A DNA stretch of 64,000 nt from Arhodomonas aquaeolei DSM 8974 (GTDB taxonomy: Bacteria > Pseudomonadota > Gammaproteobacteria > Nitrococcales > Nitrococcaceae), in NCBI RefSeq assembly GCF_000374645.1, contig NZ_KB894813.1, forward strand, positions 1-64,000, in the 5' to 3' direction. Numbering within the stretch: position 1 is the first letter of the stretch; every line of letters begins with the position of its first letter. Below the pieces are notes generated by a model that was not told the origin of the DNA, made no database searches, and worked only from the letters and a program-made list of their open reading frames with translations. A program made the position numbers and the translations under genes. Positions 8,545 to 15,820 of the stretch are shown piece after piece.

Positions 8545-9552
8545 CTATCCCCGGCGCCCGACGAGGCCCGAGAGACGCTGCGCCCAGCCCATCGTCGGCA
8601 CGACCATCGCCACCACAAGCAGCGCCCCGAGAATGACGAAGGCGTACTGGTTGCCGCTGGAGGAGAGCCGGAAGCTCAGGACGTTGAGCGCGACGGTCGC
8701 GACGGTGACGCCGAGCAAACTGGTGCGCGCGCCCACCGCGACCCAGACCACCGGCAGCGTCGCCTGCAGCAGCCCCATGGAATCCGGGGTGATGTAGTTG
8801 CCCCACTGCACGTAGAGCACGCCGCTCAGCCCGGCGAGCAGCGCCGCCACGCTGAAGCACAGCAGCTGCATCAGCCGCACGTCGTGGCCGAACAGCTCCG
8901 TGCGCAACGGGTCCTCGCGCAGCGCGATGAGGACGTCACCGAAGCGCGAGCGCACGCACAGCACCACCGCCAGCCAGGCGATCACGACCGCGATCAGGAC
9001 ATAGTAGAACAGCGCCCGGCCGAAGAGATCGCTGCCGAACACGTTCATCGGCGGGATGTTGGTCATGCCGTTGTAGCCGCCGAGCAGGACCTCGCCGACC
9101 TTCCATTCGTACCCGGCGGTCTGGCCCATGAACGTCGCCAGGATGAGTGTCATGACTAGCGTCACGATGGGCACGATCCACGCCTCGACGCGGCCGTAGA
9201 AGATGAAGTAGCCGAACGCCACGGCGAGAACGAGCGCCGCCGCGAGGCCGCCGGCGATCCCCGCCACGGCCGCGAGGCCGGGGCTGGAGAGGAGGTTGCC
9301 GGCAACGATCCCGTAGGTGTATCCGGCAAGGCCGAAGAAGGCGACCTGGCCGAAGCTCAGCACCCCGGAGATGCCCCAGAGCATGGCGAGTCCCAGCGCC
9401 ATCGGCACGTTCAGGATGTAATAGGCGGTGCTCGACGCCGCGTAGTCGTTGATCACCGAGCCGTAGACGGCCACGCCGATCCACAGCAGGGCGACCAGGT
9501 AGTCTTCGATCTGCAAGCGTTTGAACATGAAACGGTCCCGTACTGTTGGCAT
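8545..9552 (-). CDS. urtC: Urea/amide ABC transporter permease (UrtC/LivM-like)
   Basis: A 335-residue inner-membrane permease of the LivM/UrtC family with about 8-10 hydrophobic segments. The GISGVLSFGQVAFFGLAGY segment is the typical LivM entry motif, and the cytoplasmic ALREDPLRTELFGHDV loop is the ATPase-coupling region. The ATG at 9552 lies 8 bp after the stop of the preceding permease gene; a second ATG at 9528 is an alternative start. The frame continues far upstream through urtB in another register and is not coding there. Confidence 0.86.
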   Translation of the reverse strand: MPTVRDRFMFKRLQIEDYLVALLWIGVAVYGSVINDYAASSTAYYILNVPMALGLAMLWGISGVLSFGQVAFFGLAGYTYGIVAGNLLSSPGLAAVAGIAGGLAAALVLAVAFGYFIFYGRVEAWIVPIVTLVMTLILATFMGQTAGYEWKVGEVLLGGYNGMTNIPPMNVFGSDLFGRALFYYVLIAVVIAWLAVVLCVRSRFGDVLIALREDPLRTELFGHDVRLMQLLCFSVAALLAGLSGVLYVQWGNYITPDSMGLLQATLPVVWVAVGARTSLLGVTVATVALNVLSFRLSSSGNQYAFVILGALLVVAMVVPTMGWAQRLSGLVGRRG

Positions 9553-9560
9553 CGGTGGCG

Positions 9561-10430
9561 CTAGCTCAGCCACCGGCGCTGGATCCACTCGGACAGCCCC
9601 TTGGGCAGCAGCCGGATGAGCACCAGCGAGGCCAGGAGCATGGCCACGATGCCGATGAAGGTGCCGAACCAGATCGTGAACGGTGTCTCCGCCAGCGACA
9701 GGAAGCCGGTGCTGCCGAGGGCACCGGCGATGACGTTGGCCGACCCGCCGGTCACGACCGTGATGAACGCCGGCGCGACATACTGCTGGCCCATGTATGG
9801 CGCGATGGTCGTCGTCGGTGCCATGAGTGCACCGGCCAGCCCCGCGAGACCGCTGCCGAGCGCGAAGGTGAGCATGTACACGCGGCCCGTCTTCACCCCC
9901 AGCGCCTGCGCCATCTCGCGCTCCTGCATGGTCGCGCGGGCGCGCAGCCCGAACGCCGTGCGGTAGTAGAGGAACCACAGACCGGCGACCAGCAGCAGGG
10001 CCAGCACGATCAGCGCGATCCAGTACCAGGAGAACGAGAACGTCCCGACGGTCCCCGAGCCGAACGGGATCGGAATGGACGCGAGGAATGGCCCGAAGGC
10101 CAGCAGTGCCCCCTGGGCCAGGATCAGGCTGACGCCCCAGGTCACCACCAGCGCCTGGAGCTCGCGCCCGTAGAAGCGGCGTATCAGCACCCGCTCCAGG
10201 GCGACGCCGACCAGGGCCACCGCGAAAAAGCTCACCACGACGCAGGCGGCAAACGGCACGCCCGAGTGGTAGAGAGAGGACGCCACGTAGGCGCCGATCA
10301 TCATCAGTTCGCCGTGGGCGAGATTGATGATGTTCATCATCCCCAGGATCACGATCAGCCCGATGGCACTGAGCAGCAGAAACGCCGCGTTCGTGCCGAA
10401 CTGATAAAGAACGCTCAGAACACCGTCCAC
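9561..10430 (-). CDS. urtB: Urea/amide ABC transporter permease (UrtB/LivH-like)
   Basis: A 289-residue LivH/UrtB-type permease. The start region GLIVILGMMNIINLAHGELMM is diagnostic, and the coupling loop reads RATMQEREMAQALGVKTGRVYMLTF with the conserved A-x-A-x-G pattern. It follows the binding-protein gene after 67 bp that contain a strong hairpin. It would form the translocation path with the UrtC-like subunit. Confidence 0.86.
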   Translation of the reverse strand: MDGVLSVLYQFGTNAAFLLLSAIGLIVILGMMNIINLAHGELMMIGAYVASSLYHSGVPFAACVVVSFFAVALVGVALERVLIRRFYGRELQALVVTWGVSLILAQGALLAFGPFLASIPIPFGSGTVGTFSFSWYWIALIVLALLLVAGLWFLYYRTAFGLRARATMQEREMAQALGVKTGRVYMLTFALGSGLAGLAGALMAPTTTIAPYMGQQYVAPAFITVVTGGSANVIAGALGSTGFLSLAETPFTIWFGTFIGIVAMLLASLVLIRLLPKGLSEWIQRRWLS

Positions 10431-10463
10431 GATCTTCCCCCGAAATATGCGCGTGCAACGGAG

Positions 10464-10491
10464 CCGGGACCCGGCCGGCGGCCGGGCCCGG
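10464..10491 (-). promoter_or_regulatory. Intergenic hairpin between binding-protein and permease genes
   Basis: A GC-only stem (CCGGG-A-CCCGGCC against GGCCGGGCCCGG, one bulged base, 3-nt loop) lies 6 bp after the binding-protein stop. Such hairpins in ABC operons often protect the upstream mRNA or attenuate readthrough, giving excess binding protein over membrane subunits. No T tract follows. Confidence 0.5.
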
Positions 10492-10497
10492 CAGGCG

Positions 10498-12069
10498 TCA
10501 CTTGGCCGCCATCTTCTGCAGCATCGGGAAGAACTTGTCCTCCTGCGGCGTGTACTGCTTGTGTTCCGGCCGGCCGACCAGATTCACACCCAGGCGCTGC
10601 AGCCACCACGCCTCCACCGTCGGCCAGTCGCGCACGAAGCTGATGTCGTGGTTCTCGTCCGCGCGGGCCATGCGGATGTAGTGCGAGGCGTGGTGGGTCC
10701 CCGGTTCGAGGAACACCGGCCCCTCCGGGGCCTCGATCGTCCAGCCGCTCTCCAGCACCCGCCGTACCGCGTCTTGGTCGGTGGTGCCCGCCAGCCGCGC
10801 GGCCTTGGCATAGAGGTGGATGCTGAAGTAGGTGTTCTGGGCCATCTGCCCGAGGTAGGGGTCCTCCGGGAACATCTCGAAGAAGCGTTTGACGAACGCC
10901 CTGTTACGCGCCGTCGGGATCTCCGGCATGTAGTTGATGGCGTTGTGCATCCGCGCGAGCGACGGCTTGTTGAAGCGCAGGTGCTCGTAGCCCTGGGCCA
11001 TGTTGATCGTCGACGCCATGGGGAACTCCAGGCCGGCGGCCGCCGCCTGGGGGTAGTAGTTGGACTGGTTCTGGCCGACGAGGAGCGTCATCACCCAGTC
11101 GGGCTTCGCGGCCTGCACCTTCGAGATCACCTGGCTGAACTGGCTCACGCTCAGCGGTACGAACTCCTCGCCGACGATCTCCCCGCCCACCAGCGGCGTG
11201 TAGGCCCGCACCCACGCGGCCGTGAGCTGGCCGAAGTTGTAGTCCGCCGCGATGGTGAAGCCACGGGGGCCGTAGTTCTCGACCATGTACTGGACCACCG
11301 GGATGACCTGCTGCTCGCAGACCGCGCCGGTGCAGAAGGTGAACTCGTCGGCGACGCCGCCTTCGTACTGGTTGGTGTAGAAGTAGAGCTGCTTGTTGCG
11401 GTCGATGATCGGCCGTATCGCCTCGCGCTCCGCACTTGAGAACCCGGCAACCAGGACGTCGACCTTGTCCTGCTGGATGAGCTTGCGCGCGAGCTGCTGC
11501 CACAGCCGGTTGTTCGACTGCCCGTCCGGCGCGGTCAGCTCGACCTCCTTGCCGAGCAGGCCCTTCTCGCCGGAGGGCACGAGGATCTCGTCGTCCTCGC
11601 CGTAGAGGATGCCCGACGTCGCGTCTCCGCCGCCCTGCTCCGCGACCTTCACCTCGCCGCTTGCGGTGTCGAGACGGACCTTCGGCGGCTCCCCCGCCTG
11701 GCTGCCCGTCGAGGCGAAGCCGCCCACGCCCACCGGCCCGCCCGCCAGGGTCAGGCCCTGGTTGATCTCGGCCACCGCGAGCTGTGCGGCGTGGTACTTC
11801 TGCAGGCCATACACCGCGAGGTTGCCGGACAGGTCCTCGATGAAGCCGATGTTCACCGTCTTGGACTCCGGGGCGGCAATCGCCGGCACGCCCTTCATGA
11901 GCAGCCCACCGCCGATCATCGATCCGGCGACGGCGACACTCGCCCCCTTGAGAAAGTCGCGGCGGCTGACACCGAGCTCCGGCCCGTCCCCGTTGCCGCG
12001 ATCCGAATCACTCGCAGAATGATTCACGCCATTCACCGGGGCATCCCCCTTTTTACGATCGTCACTCAT
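10498..12069 (-). CDS. urtA: Tat-exported urea/short-chain amide-binding protein of the ABC transporter
   Basis: A 523-residue periplasmic binding protein of the Peripla_BP_5 family. The N-terminus carries a twin-arginine signal (SRRDFLKGA, about residues 35-43) followed by a hydrophobic stretch ending in AIAAPE, as in UrtA/FmdD proteins exported folded. The mature part begins VNIGFIEDLSGN. The ATG at 12069 is preceded by GGGAGG at good distance; the 23-codon longer frame lacks a ribosome-binding site. It is longer than typical UrtA (~420), with ~80 extra residues between the first strand and the main lobe. A near-consensus sigma-54 promoter ends ~53 bp upstream. Urea versus amides cannot be settled. 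Confidence 0.85.
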   Translation of the reverse strand: MSDDRKKGDAPVNGVNHSASDSDRGNGDGPELGVSRRDFLKGASVAVAGSMIGGGLLMKGVPAIAAPESKTVNIGFIEDLSGNLAVYGLQKYHAAQLAVAEINQGLTLAGGPVGVGGFASTGSQAGEPPKVRLDTASGEVKVAEQGGGDATSGILYGEDDEILVPSGEKGLLGKEVELTAPDGQSNNRLWQQLARKLIQQDKVDVLVAGFSSAEREAIRPIIDRNKQLYFYTNQYEGGVADEFTFCTGAVCEQQVIPVVQYMVENYGPRGFTIAADYNFGQLTAAWVRAYTPLVGGEIVGEEFVPLSVSQFSQVISKVQAAKPDWVMTLLVGQNQSNYYPQAAAAGLEFPMASTINMAQGYEHLRFNKPSLARMHNAINYMPEIPTARNRAFVKRFFEMFPEDPYLGQMAQNTYFSIHLYAKAARLAGTTDQDAVRRVLESGWTIEAPEGPVFLEPGTHHASHYIRMARADENHDISFVRDWPTVEAWWLQRLGVNLVGRPEHKQYTPQEDKFFPMLQKMAAK

Positions 12070-12121
12070 TCCTCGTCCCTCCCGTTGCACAGAAAAGAAA
12101 TCGGTGACCGCCAGAACATTT

Positions 12122-12137
12122 AGCACGGTTCGTGCCA
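12122..12137 (-). promoter_or_regulatory. Candidate sigma-54 promoter for the transporter/hydrolase operon
   Basis: On the minus strand the sequence reads TGGCACG-N4-GTGCT. This matches the RpoN consensus TGGCACG-N4-TTGCA at nearly every position, with GG and GC elements at the correct spacing. It would start a transcript near 12110, giving a ~40-nt leader for urtA. The element also forms a GCACG-GTT-CGTGC inverted repeat. RpoN control fits nitrogen-limited amide uptake. Confidence 0.65.
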
Positions 12138-12211
12138 ATAAAACATCACCTAAAAATCAACAAGTTATAATGTATTTTTCAAATTTTACGGGCACAGGAA
12201 TCCGTCCGAAA

Positions 12212-12265
12212 AAGTGCATTCTTTTCTGCACCATTCCGGTTCCTTTTCGCCCGATTAATGCACTT
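12212..12265 (-). promoter_or_regulatory. Possible enhancer-binding sites upstream of the sigma-54 promoter
   Basis: Three copies of a GTGCA/TGCAC half-site lie 75-140 bp upstream of the RpoN element: AAGTGCATT (12212-12220), TGCACCA (12227-12233, equal to an NtrC half-site) and AATGCACTT (12257-12265). The outer two form a perfect inverted repeat. The position suits an NtrC-type activator, but no complete NtrC palindrome is present. The rest of 12070-12390 holds no gene. Confidence 0.35.
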
Positions 12266-12390
12266 CTATGGAACGATGGATCCGTAAAGCGAGGCCCGGA
12301 ATCCGTGCCGGCGACCGCGGCCGCAACGGCCACAGCGATTCCGGCCCGGTATCGCCATCCCCCGCGGCAACGTTCCGGCTCCCGACACCG

Positions 12391-13026
12391 TCACACCCTC
12401 AGCCTCCGCGCCTCGACGTCGGAGCCGAGCGCCTGGACCGAGAGCTCACCGCTGACGATCATCGCCGCGAGATCCTCGACGGTGGTACGCCGCTCCATGC
12501 TGCCGATCTTTAGGACATGGAATGCCTCGTCCTCACCGATACCGAAGACGTCGATAATCCGGATCGCGGCGCTGCAGACCAGTTGGCGGGCCTTCAGCCG
12601 GTGGCGGAGCTCCGAAATGGTGCGGGTGCTCGTCGTCCGCTCCTCGAAGACGTGGCAGGCGATGACCAGGCTCGCGAGAATGCCGGTGCCTCGAATCGGC
12701 TTGACCAGATAGCCGCAGGCGCCCTGCTCGATCACCCATTCCACCGCACTGGGCACGTCCGAACCGATCAACGCCAGGACCGGGCGGTCCTGCGGGATAT
12801 CGACTCCCCCGCCTAGGGCGGGTGAATGACGGCCCACGTCAACGTCGATGAAAACCAGATCGCACGGCTCCTGCGCCACCGGCTCGGACATCGCGTCGAC
12901 GACGACCGGGACGATCCCCAGGCGCTGGAGCTGCTGCGTGAGTACGTCGCGGTCGCGACCGGCACCGCACAGCATCAGTGCCCGCCAGCCGAGGAAGTTA
13001 CGTCGTGGTCTCGTGTTTCTGCTCAT
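12391..13026 (-). CDS. amiR: AmiR-like ANTAR antiterminator
   Basis: A 211-residue response-regulator-like protein with an ANTAR RNA-binding domain. Residues ~15-125 form a receiver-like domain (ALMLCGAGRDRDVL, VFIDVDV) and a short coiled coil leads into the C-terminal ANTAR helices (ELRHRLKARQLVCSAA then EDEAFHVLKIGSMERRTTVEDLA). AmiR of Pseudomonas binds leader RNA and prevents termination when released from AmiC. The ATG overlaps the amiC stop (ATGA), showing translational coupling and implying a stoichiometric AmiC-AmiR complex. The likely RNA target is the leader upstream of amiC. Confidence 0.85.
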   Translation of the reverse strand: MSRNTRPRRNFLGWRALMLCGAGRDRDVLTQQLQRLGIVPVVVDAMSEPVAQEPCDLVFIDVDVGRHSPALGGGVDIPQDRPVLALIGSDVPSAVEWVIEQGACGYLVKPIRGTGILASLVIACHVFEERTTSTRTISELRHRLKARQLVCSAAIRIIDVFGIGEDEAFHVLKIGSMERRTTVEDLAAMIVSGELSVQALGSDVEARRLRV

Positions 13027-14204
13027 CGGATCACCCGTAGCCTGGGACGGTTCGTCAGCTCTCTCCGCCTCCCGTTCCAGCTCGCCCAGACACCCGTCCC
13101 GTCGACCCAGACCAGATACGGGTCGGGGCGTACCGGTTCGGCTGATTCCCGGACGATGTCGAAGGTGCCGTCGGAGCGGGACACCCCGAGCCTCGGCACC
13201 AGGAAACTGTGATTGTTCTCGCTGTCCACGGACACCTGGCCCTGCGGCGCCGCGAAGGCGACGCCGTAGAGCGAGCGCTTCACGGCCTCTATCTCCGAGG
13301 GGGTCGTCCCGGTCAGGGCTCGCGCCAGCAGGTGCACGGTGTTGTAGGAGGCCTCCGCGTCCGCACACGGCACCGCGCGCTCGCCGAACCGGCGGCGGTA
13401 GGCGTCACGGAAGGCCTGGTTGACGCGTGTCTCGACGGTCGAGAAATACACGCTGGAAGAGAGGTGACCGCCGCAGGCGCTGGCGCCGATCTCCGCGAGC
13501 TCCGGCTCGCAGAGCGTGCAGCTGCCGATCACTGTGTCATGCAGGGCCTCGTGGCTCCGGCGTGCCTCGGCAAACGCCCGGTAGAAGGCGTAGCTCGACT
13601 CGCCGATGAGCATGTTGAGCACAAAGCTGGGGCGGCGATCCAGGATCTCGTCGATGATCCGGTCCACATCGCAGTCGTGGACCTGAAGGTAGCGCTCGCC
13701 GAGGATGCGCCCGCCGCTGACCTGCGTGAGCTCGCGGACGATGCGGTGATTCTCCCACGCCCAGACATAGTTCGAGCCGACGCAGTAGATATCCCGGCCG
13801 ACATGCCTGAGGACGTAGTCCATCAGGGGCAGGACATGGTGATTCGGCGCCGCGCCGGTGTAGATCACGTTGTCGTTGGTCTCGAACCCCTCGTAGTGGG
13901 ACGGATACCAGAGCAGCGCGTCGTGCTTCTCGAAGCTCGGGATGATCTCCTTGCGGCTCGATGAGGTGTAGCAGCCGACAACGTGCTTGATCCCCTCCTC
14001 GCGCAGCAGCCGCTGCGCGCATGAGAGATACGCGGCAGGCACCCCTTCGGGGTCCTGAACGTGGGGTTCCAGGCGGAAGTCGAAGCGATCGTCGGCGTTG
14101 ACCTCCTCCAGGGCCAGCATGGCGCCGTCACGCATCGCCCGGCTGACCGTCCCGTAGGGGCCTTGCGTCGAGAACAGGATCCCGATTGGAACCACCGATT
14201 TCAT
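13023..14204 (-). CDS. amiC: AmiC-like amide sensor and negative regulator of the ANTAR protein
   Basis: A 393-residue cytoplasmic protein with the periplasmic-binding-protein fold and no signal peptide. It resembles Pseudomonas AmiC (385 residues), which binds small amides and sequesters AmiR. Recognisable segments are GILFSTQGPYG near the start, SSSRKEIIPSFEKHDALLWYP and CVGSNYVWAWENHRI. The ATG at 14204 has an excellent GGGAGGTGG ribosome-binding site; the longer frame runs through the leader terminator and is rejected. It is first in an amiC-amiR unit controlled by a terminator-containing leader, so the sensor pair probably controls its own synthesis. Confidence 0.87.
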   Translation of the reverse strand: MKSVVPIGILFSTQGPYGTVSRAMRDGAMLALEEVNADDRFDFRLEPHVQDPEGVPAAYLSCAQRLLREEGIKHVVGCYTSSSRKEIIPSFEKHDALLWYPSHYEGFETNDNVIYTGAAPNHHVLPLMDYVLRHVGRDIYCVGSNYVWAWENHRIVRELTQVSGGRILGERYLQVHDCDVDRIIDEILDRRPSFVLNMLIGESSYAFYRAFAEARRSHEALHDTVIGSCTLCEPELAEIGASACGGHLSSSVYFSTVETRVNQAFRDAYRRRFGERAVPCADAEASYNTVHLLARALTGTTPSEIEAVKRSLYGVAFAAPQGQVSVDSENNHSFLVPRLGVSRSDGTFDIVRESAEPVRPDPYLVWVDGTGVWASWNGRRRELTNRPRLRVIR

Positions 14205-14224
14205 GAGTGCCACCTCCCTGGGGC

Positions 14225-14271
14225 AAAAAAAAAAGCCCCCATCACGCCGAGCGACGGCGCAGATGGGAGCT
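14225..14271 (-). terminator. Intrinsic terminator in the amiC leader
   Basis: On the minus strand AGCTCCCATC pairs with GATGGGGGCT around an inner GCGCCG/CGGCGT helix, followed by ten consecutive T residues (A tract at 14225-14234). The T run ends 20 bp before the amiC start codon, so it would abort transcription before amiC. This is the strongest rho-independent terminator in the window, and its position makes it a regulated attenuator. Confidence 0.85.
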
Positions 14272-14339
14272 TTTTCGCTCCGTGGCCGGGTTGGCCCGAC
14301 CGACGTCTGTATTGGATCGGCTCTCCGGCAGCCACCGGA
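14266..14339 (-). promoter_or_regulatory. Candidate ANTAR-responsive leader RNA hairpins
   Basis: In transcript order: hairpin 1 at 14339-14324 (stem TCCGG/CCGGA, hexaloop TGGCTG), a middle hairpin at 14301-14284 (GGTCGGG/CCCGGCC with G-U pairs), and hairpin 2 at 14281-14266 (stem GGAGC/GCTCC, hexaloop GAAAAA). The 3' arm of hairpin 2 is the 5' arm of the terminator, so the two are mutually exclusive. Tandem hexaloop hairpins with the second overlapping the terminator are the published ANTAR target layout. The loops do not obviously carry the conserved A1/G4 residues I recall for that motif. Confidence 0.6.
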
Positions 14340-14357
14340 AAACGCGATTGCCTTGTA

Positions 14358-14386
14358 GTTATGGTAGGTGGATCCCCTCCTGTCAA
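14358..14386 (-). promoter_or_regulatory. Sigma-70 promoter for the amiC-amiR leader
   Basis: A perfect -35 TTGACA (14386-14381) is followed after exactly 17 bp by -10 CATAAC (14363-14358). The start would be near 14351, about 12 nt before the first leader hairpin, giving a ~147-nt leader before amiC. Confidence 0.7.
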
Positions 14387-14443
14387 GGCTGTCCATGATC
14401 ATCACGTGTGGACAGCGTGGAACGGGGACCGTACCGCCCCGCC

Positions 14444-15196
14444 TCAGGCCGGCATTTCCACCCCGTCCGCGATGTAGGCGAGCGAGAGGGCGTTGCGCAG
14501 GGTGATGCGCCGGCCGTCCACGCCGATGATGCCCTCGCGCCCGAGCTGCGAGACGGTGCGGCTGACGGTCTCCAGGGTGATGTTCAGATAAGCCGCGATC
14601 TCCCGCCGCCCCATCGCCAGGCGCAGGCGCATGCCGTCGAAGCCGCGGCGGCAGCGGCGCTCGGCCATGTCCAGGAGGAACCCGGCAACGCGCTGCCGCG
14701 CCGAGCCCCGGCAGGCGCCGAGCAGGCGCTCCCTTGCCGTGCTGAGCTCCTCACGCAGCAGTCGGTTGACCGCCTGCCGGACGCGCGGATCCGCCGCCAT
14801 AGCCTCTTCCACGGTCTCCCACGGGAGCTCGCAGACGCGGCTGCGCTCGAGCGTCACCAGCCGCTCGTCCGGGGCCATGCGTTCACCGGCATCGAGCCCG
14901 ATCGGCTCGCCCGGCAGGGTGAAGCCGGCGATGACCTCCTCGCCGGTCGCCGTGTAGCGCGAGCGCTTGACCGCCCCGGAGCGCAACACCCCGAGGCAAC
15001 GTCCCGGCCGCCAGCGAAGCGCCTGACGCGCCGGCAGGGTCACGCGTTGGTGCACCATCGGGGTGTCCGGCTCGCCGACGGGATTGCGCAACCCCTCCGG
15101 GAAGCACACGCGGTAGAGGTCACAGTCGGTGCAGCCCTGCAGCACCGGTATTGTGTCCCCGCGGTCAAGGGCCTGTGACGGCGCGTCGGTCGACAT
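14444..15196 (-). CDS. FNR-type oxygen-sensing Crp-family regulator
   Basis: A 250-residue Crp/Fnr regulator with all four [4Fe-4S] ligands of E. coli FNR. The N-terminal Cys cluster is C22-x2-C25-x5-C31 with the same spacing, and C122 sits in RSRVCELP, matching FNR VCEIP. The cNMP-like domain spans ~45-160. The C-terminal winged helix holds the recognition helix LNITLETVSRT with the E-x2-SR core that reads TTGAT half-sites. It is therefore a true FNR homologue rather than a cysteine-less DNR/NNR. It is divergent from the DGC-domain gene and the nor cluster, and a candidate NsrR box lies in the shared promoter region. It would couple NO reductase expression to anoxia. Confidence 0.87.
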   Translation of the reverse strand: MSTDAPSQALDRGDTIPVLQGCTDCDLYRVCFPEGLRNPVGEPDTPMVHQRVTLPARQALRWRPGRCLGVLRSGAVKRSRYTATGEEVIAGFTLPGEPIGLDAGERMAPDERLVTLERSRVCELPWETVEEAMAADPRVRQAVNRLLREELSTARERLLGACRGSARQRVAGFLLDMAERRCRRGFDGMRLRLAMGRREIAAYLNITLETVSRTVSQLGREGIIGVDGRRITLRNALSLAYIADGVEMPA

Positions 15197-15220
15197 GGCT
15201 TACCCTCCTGATCGATCATT

Positions 15221-15243
15221 AACCTGCATTAAATATACATGTA
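15221..15243. promoter_or_regulatory. Candidate NsrR box between fnr-like and DGC genes
   Basis: An 11-1-11 imperfect palindrome (AACCTGCATTA-A-ATATACATGTA) matches 8 of 11 positions in each half of the NsrR consensus AAGATGYATTT-N-AAATRCATCTT. It lies 25 bp upstream of the fnr-like gene and 31 bp upstream of the DGC gene, where it could control both. Confidence 0.5.
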
Positions 15244-15273
15244 TTTTCCCGAGTGCAATAACAGGAGCCCGTC

Positions 15274-15675
15274 ATGACCGAGTCCCGACCGCTAGTCTAC
15301 GCCTGCTCCGGCTGCTCCAATGTCGCCCAGCTCGCAAACCGTGTCGCCGTGGCCATGGACCGCGACGGCCGCGCGGAGATGTCCTGCATTGCCGGTGTCG
15401 GCGGCGGTGTGCTCTCACTGGTGCGCCGGGCCCGCAGCGGCCGGCCCGTCATCGCCATCGACGGCTGCCCTCTGGCCTGTGTCCGCCACTGCCTCGAGGG
15501 CGTCGGCGTCACCGCCGACTACCACACGACGCTGACGGATCACGACCTGCGCAAGCGCTACCGCGAGGACTACGGCGAGGAGACGGTTGCCGAGGTACGC
15601 CAGCGCGTCGAGGCCGAGGCCACCGGCGCGGGCCTGTTCGCGCCAGCAACGGATGCCTCCGCGGTTCGCGGCTGA
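15274..15675 (+). CDS. DGC-domain putative zinc-binding protein
   Basis: A 133-residue small soluble protein of the DGC family, named for a conserved Asp-Gly-Cys. Cysteines occur as YACSGCSN near the N-terminus, MSCIAGVGGG in the middle and IDGCPLACVRHC after it, consistent with metal or cluster binding. DGC proteins often sit beside nitrogen-oxide or electron-transfer genes, but their biochemical role is not established. AGGAG lies 7 nt before the ATG. It is transcribed toward the nor operon and divergently from the fnr-like gene, with a candidate NsrR box in front, suggesting a role in NO response. Confidence 0.75.
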   Translation: MTESRPLVYACSGCSNVAQLANRVAVAMDRDGRAEMSCIAGVGGGVLSLVRRARSGRPVIAIDGCPLACVRHCLEGVGVTADYHTTLTDHDLRKRYREDYGEETVAEVRQRVEAEATGAGLFAPATDASAVRG

Positions 15676-15748
15676 CCCCGCGCAAGGCCGGCCGGGACAC
15701 CGCCCGTAACCGGGGCGCCCCGGCCGGGCCGAACGAAGCATCGTGGTC

Positions 15749-15796
15749 AACATGCATTCCAGGTGTTTCTTTTAAGATGTATCTATAGTACTTTTT
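15749..15796 (+). promoter_or_regulatory. Two tandem candidate NsrR boxes before norQ
   Basis: Site 1 (15749-15771, AACATGCATTC-C-AGGTGTTTCTT) and site 2 (15774-15796, AAGATGTATCT-A-TAGTACTTTTT) each have a left half matching 9 of 11 NsrR consensus positions and a weaker right half (7 of 11). Their centres are 25 bp apart. They end 24 bp before the norQ ATG in an otherwise geneless 145-bp spacer, a suitable position for repression of the nor operon. Confidence 0.5.
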
Positions 15797-15820
15797 AATC
15801 GGAACATAGGGGATTCAACC

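Noticed and set aside
12104-12712. Plus-strand frame across the urtA promoter region into amiR
   Set aside because: It crosses an AT-rich regulatory region and runs antisense to the ANTAR domain; no ribosome-binding site or similarity.
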